This document shows, piece by piece, positions 60,701-64,000 of a DNA stretch of 64,000 bases. The number at the start of each line of letters is the position of its first letter. Within the stretch, counting starts at the first letter, position 1. Below the pieces are notes generated by a model that did no database searches, was not told where the DNA came from, and saw only the letters and a list, made by a program, of their open reading frames with translations. The DNA comes from Centropus unirufus (taxonomy: Eukaryota > Chordata > Aves > Cuculiformes > Centropidae). The position numbers were made by a program, and so were the translations under genes. Location of the stretch: NCBI GenBank assembly GCA_013397695.1, contig VYZI01000040.1, positions 3,850,844 through 3,914,843 of the forward strand, read 5' to 3'.

Positions 60701-63700
60701 GCAAAGTGACCTCTGTAGCTCAGCACAGTCAATATACCATGATAAAGATGCGCCACACCACAGAGCCCAGTATAAACTATTAACATCACCAAAGAGACCA
60801 GAGCAGAGAGGCAGAAATATGTCTGTTCCTGCAAGATTTCCACATATGGAGAAACCAGAAGAAAAGTAACGATCTACATTTCAGCTGCTTTTCCAAATGA
60901 CCATATTCAATAATGTGACAGGCTCGTAGTGTTCTCTTCCTGTGTAAGGTTATGCCAAACTAGAGTGAGGAAGCCTAGGGTCTTTTAAAAGAAGGTGTGA
61001 AAAGCACTGGGACAAGTGTAGAATTTTAGAAAATAGCCAAAGCCTCTGTCCACCCTCAGAAGAGCAGAAGGACAGAGTTCTGGCAGCCATTGGAGCCACC
61101 ACCGATTTATTTACGAGTTCCTGGAGTTGGTCCAGTGTAATTATGGACATAAACTACAGATCAGATTCACTTGACATTTGAGAAGGTCTATGGAAAAACA
61201 GTAATAATAAACTGATAATAACCAGCCGTCTCATAAGAAAGAGAAAATAAAGGGAAAAGAAAGGGCAGGTGGGGAGAGGACAGCAACATAACCCCCAAAA
61301 AATCTGCTTGTCAGGAGATACTTTCAGTATATACCCCTATTTATTTTACAAAACAAGAAATTTTGGAGTAAGTTCTGACTCATGTCAGTGCTATTGCAAT
61401 TACTACACTAGAAAAAATGAAAATGGGGGTGCAAAGGAAGCTGGAATAAGTTGGGACAGCAGTTTCTTTTGGTGGAGTAGATCATGGCCCATGTGGCATT
61501 TATCCAAGCATTCTCTTTACCTAAATTATATTATCATGTAGCCTTGGCTTTGTAAAAAGATCTTCGAAGAAACTGTGCTATAGCAGATGATTTGTTTTCA
61601 GTTTGATGCGCAGTACGGAATATGTTTTTTGTACTTTACTGCAGGTTTCTGATTCTGCTTGTTTCATTGACATGGCATGGATGAATATCATGGATAAAAA
61701 TCTTTGTATTTAAAACATCTGCTGTCTTATATCAGGACTTACATTTCACTGTTCAATCCTTTCCATCTAAATCACTCAATTTTTTTTAATTTCTATAAAA
61801 GACTGCTTTAAAAAGCTAACTCTCTGGGAGTTTTCCAGAAAAAAATATTTTTCAGATAACATAAGTTGATTAATTCTGCTGAATGGAAAAGGCATCTTCT
61901 CTGGCAAGAAAGAGGGCTGACATTTAGCTTACAGTTGCCTCAGATAGTTTAGTGATGGAATTGAATTGCAATTTATGAGAGAAAGTTCAGCAAAGCAAGA
62001 ACAGCTAGTGACATTTATTCTGCACCTAAAGAGCATATTGTGAGTTTTCCTTATTCAGGTTTCAGAACATATTCCCTACACATGCATAAGTACAAAGGAG
62101 TTCATAGATGCAAGTGGATTTCCTTGGAGGAAGCATTACAATTAGCTGCTTTCATCAAGCGACAGCAACCAAATGTCGAGTGCCCTGGCAATCAACACCG
62201 AGCACGGTAACACTAGCCGGAGTCTGAAGGAAAGGGAATCCCAGGTGGATGAATGGGGTTATCAGCCCAGAACATGTCATCTTCAGGTGACCTGCTTTAC
62301 CGTGCACACCTGACTTCTCAGGATCTTCTGCGTGCAACTGGACTGAGCAGCTACAGTTCTGAAGGAGAGAGGATGTTGGAAAAGGAATGGTCAGAGCTGT
62401 ATGCCGAATGAATTCAGTTTTCAAATATCCAGCGAACATACACATCTTCAGGTTAAGTGCATGGGAATCACACACATTGAAGTGGTTTAGTTTAGGTTAT
62501 TCAACCTATTCTTCCTGACTTGACAATGATATCAGGTATTTCTGCTTAGGAACTCTATGTAGAACTGGAGTTCTCTGTTATTTAGTTTGGGGGGGTTCAT
62601 TTGGCTTTTTTATTTAACTTTATTTAACTTCTTTGTTTGACATTTAGTTAACACTTAAGGTTTTGGTGTTATTTCTGTATGACTTGATACTTTCATCTAT
62701 ACGCATATGTCTCATAGGTCTTGAGGAGGTGACATAGCACTCTGAGGTGCTGGTGGAAGGTCAATAATAGAAGTGTAATATAAATGAATGGAATTTTTTA
62801 CTTATTTTTCTCACTACAATACATCTGGCTTTAACCAGACATGTCCTTTTTTATTCCTGGTAAATTTATTGGGCAGAATTTGAGAATGCTGACAATTGCC
62901 TGGAACAGCTTTACCAGAATAGCAGCTCTTCCTGGGTTGCTGGATATCTGGAAATCCTAGACGCATTCACTGTGCACTGCAGATCTGCTCCACAAAGTTT
63001 GCAGTCCTTCCACAATGTTAGACCTCCTGAGCATATGTTGCCCAGATGAACTGCACAACCCAGAGGAATCCCACTTACTGTGCAAAGTCAGATTAATTAC
63101 ATCATTTTTGCACTGTATGTCTGATACTTTTCCATGCTGGGCTTACAGGTATTTTCAATTCTGCACATACTCAGATTTCTACTGGATATTTCTTGGTGCA
63201 AATCAAGGGCCATTTTTATTTAATAGTTTGCATGTCTCTCAATGATAAGACACCGTTCCCTGGAAAAAAACTTTATTTTTTTGTTGTAGATCAGAGCATA
63301 AAATTCAGCAAGACTCTGTTGTAGCTGGTCAGCTGAGGTTGCATCCAAACCACTGAACTCGGTGGAAAGTTGCAGCACAGAGTCACACTGAATGAAGCTT
63401 TCACCTACTGACAACATCTGAAGAACACCAAGGAAAAGTTGAGAGCCTTGGTAAATATTCTTTGGAAAGCAGCTGGCACTGTAGCATGGATTTTAGCACA
63501 GGCAGTGGGCCTGCCTGCCACAGAGTTTTCTTCATGTTATTTGATGTAACAATCCTTACACGGAGCTCTTAGTTATTAAAATAAATTGTGCTTCTAGATT
63601 AATATGTGGGATTTTGAACTCTCTCCTCAACTTTGTTTTTCAGTACTATCTAACAGTTTCACAGCAGATCTTAAAAGGTGAAACAGTTACTGTACAAGAG

Positions 63701-63932
63701 GAAAAAAAATAATTATTCCATCATGACAAGAAACATCATCATTAGAGATCCCACTTTGCTGTTCATAATAATTTGGAGATTTATTGGCATAAAAAATGCA
63801 GCCTGTAGTGTCTAAAAGGGAATTTGATGTTGATATTCCAGAAGTGCTGCCTTCATCTTCTGTGCAGACAGTTGTTCACCTGTGATGGAGCTGTGGTGCC
63901 ATGAAGACTTTCATCTATGATCTTAGCAGCTA
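57791..63932. other. Noncoding DNA upstream of the inferred promoter, nothing recognised
   Basis: AT-rich with short homopolymers and a small 'TTTATTTAACTTTATTTAAC' direct repeat at about 62608-62630. Open frames reach only 106 codons (62155-62475, minus) and are unrecognisable. A 'GGCCTTGTCTGCACT' phrase at about 60165 hints at an old DNA-transposon remnant but is too short to call. Confidence 0.5.
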
Positions 63933-64000
63933 AACTTGGCCTTGAACACTTCCAGGGAGGGGGCATCCACAACTTCCCAGGACAACTTGGTCCAGTGCCT
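63933..64000 (-). mobile_element. CR1 LINE fragment cut by the window end, minus strand
   Basis: The plus strand reads 'CTTGGCCTTGAACACTTCCA', 'GGGAGGGGGCATCCACAACT' and 'TTGGTCCAGTGCCT', the complement of the CR1 3' region. The usual 3' tail is missing at its left edge, so the copy is truncated at that end too. It continues beyond the window. Confidence 0.92.

Noticed and set aside
1..64000. tRNA, rRNA, spliceosomal RNA, known microRNA seeds, CRISPR arrays, endogenous retrovirus LTRs
   Set aside because: Looked for by eye on both strands. No box motifs, cloverleaf arms, spaced direct repeats or paired LTRs were found.

Overview
The window looks like bird nuclear DNA. The main evidence is a set of CR1 LINE 3' ends, which carry avian-type tails (the 'CCATTCTATGATTCTATGA' end, written on the other strand as 'AATCACAGAATCGTAGAG'). 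These are 5'-truncated copies scattered in otherwise repeat-poor, AT-rich DNA, and there is one sharp CpG island. I saw no bacterial or viral gene organisation, no tRNA or rRNA gene, no CRISPR array, and no long open reading frame that I could match to a protein family. Two runs of N (38390-38399 and 56035-56359) are assembly gaps.

Layout. Positions 1 to about 55700 are noncoding, AT-rich DNA. I read this as mostly intron of a minus-strand gene whose 5' end lies in the CpG island at about 55720-56560. The support is a perfect minus-strand splice donor (CGAG|GTGAGT) at 56000/55999; the visible 35 bases of that exon run into the 325-base gap. Inside the putative intron are CR1 copies at about 25354-25860 (plus) and 32605-33142 (minus), an old CR1 tail at about 8270-8323, and a probable ancient amniote repeat at about 5048-5150. 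A few short stretches look like exons or a promoter but remain unproven. The best is a TATA/CCAAT-type minus-strand promoter and first exon at about 22537-22730. Others are a 134-base plus-strand exon-like block at 9511-9644 and minus-strand exon-like blocks at 26061-26123 and 50685-50760.

Immediately upstream of the island (to its right) is an uninterrupted 16.5-copy GGCACC repeat (56376-56474). It is followed by an interstitial telomere-type repeat with four GGGTTA units (56556-56580) and then a pile-up of three CR1 fragments (about 56650-57163 plus, 57164-57356 plus, 57533-57790 minus). From 57800 to 63930 the DNA is again plain AT-rich sequence with nothing recognised. The window ends inside another CR1 copy (63933-64000, minus).

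No new multi-gene system is evident. The items most worth checking are the gap-bearing promoter with its flanking GC repeat and telomere-type quadruplex motif, the candidate internal alternative promoter, and a pre-miRNA-like hairpin at 43444-43492. I cannot name the gene.
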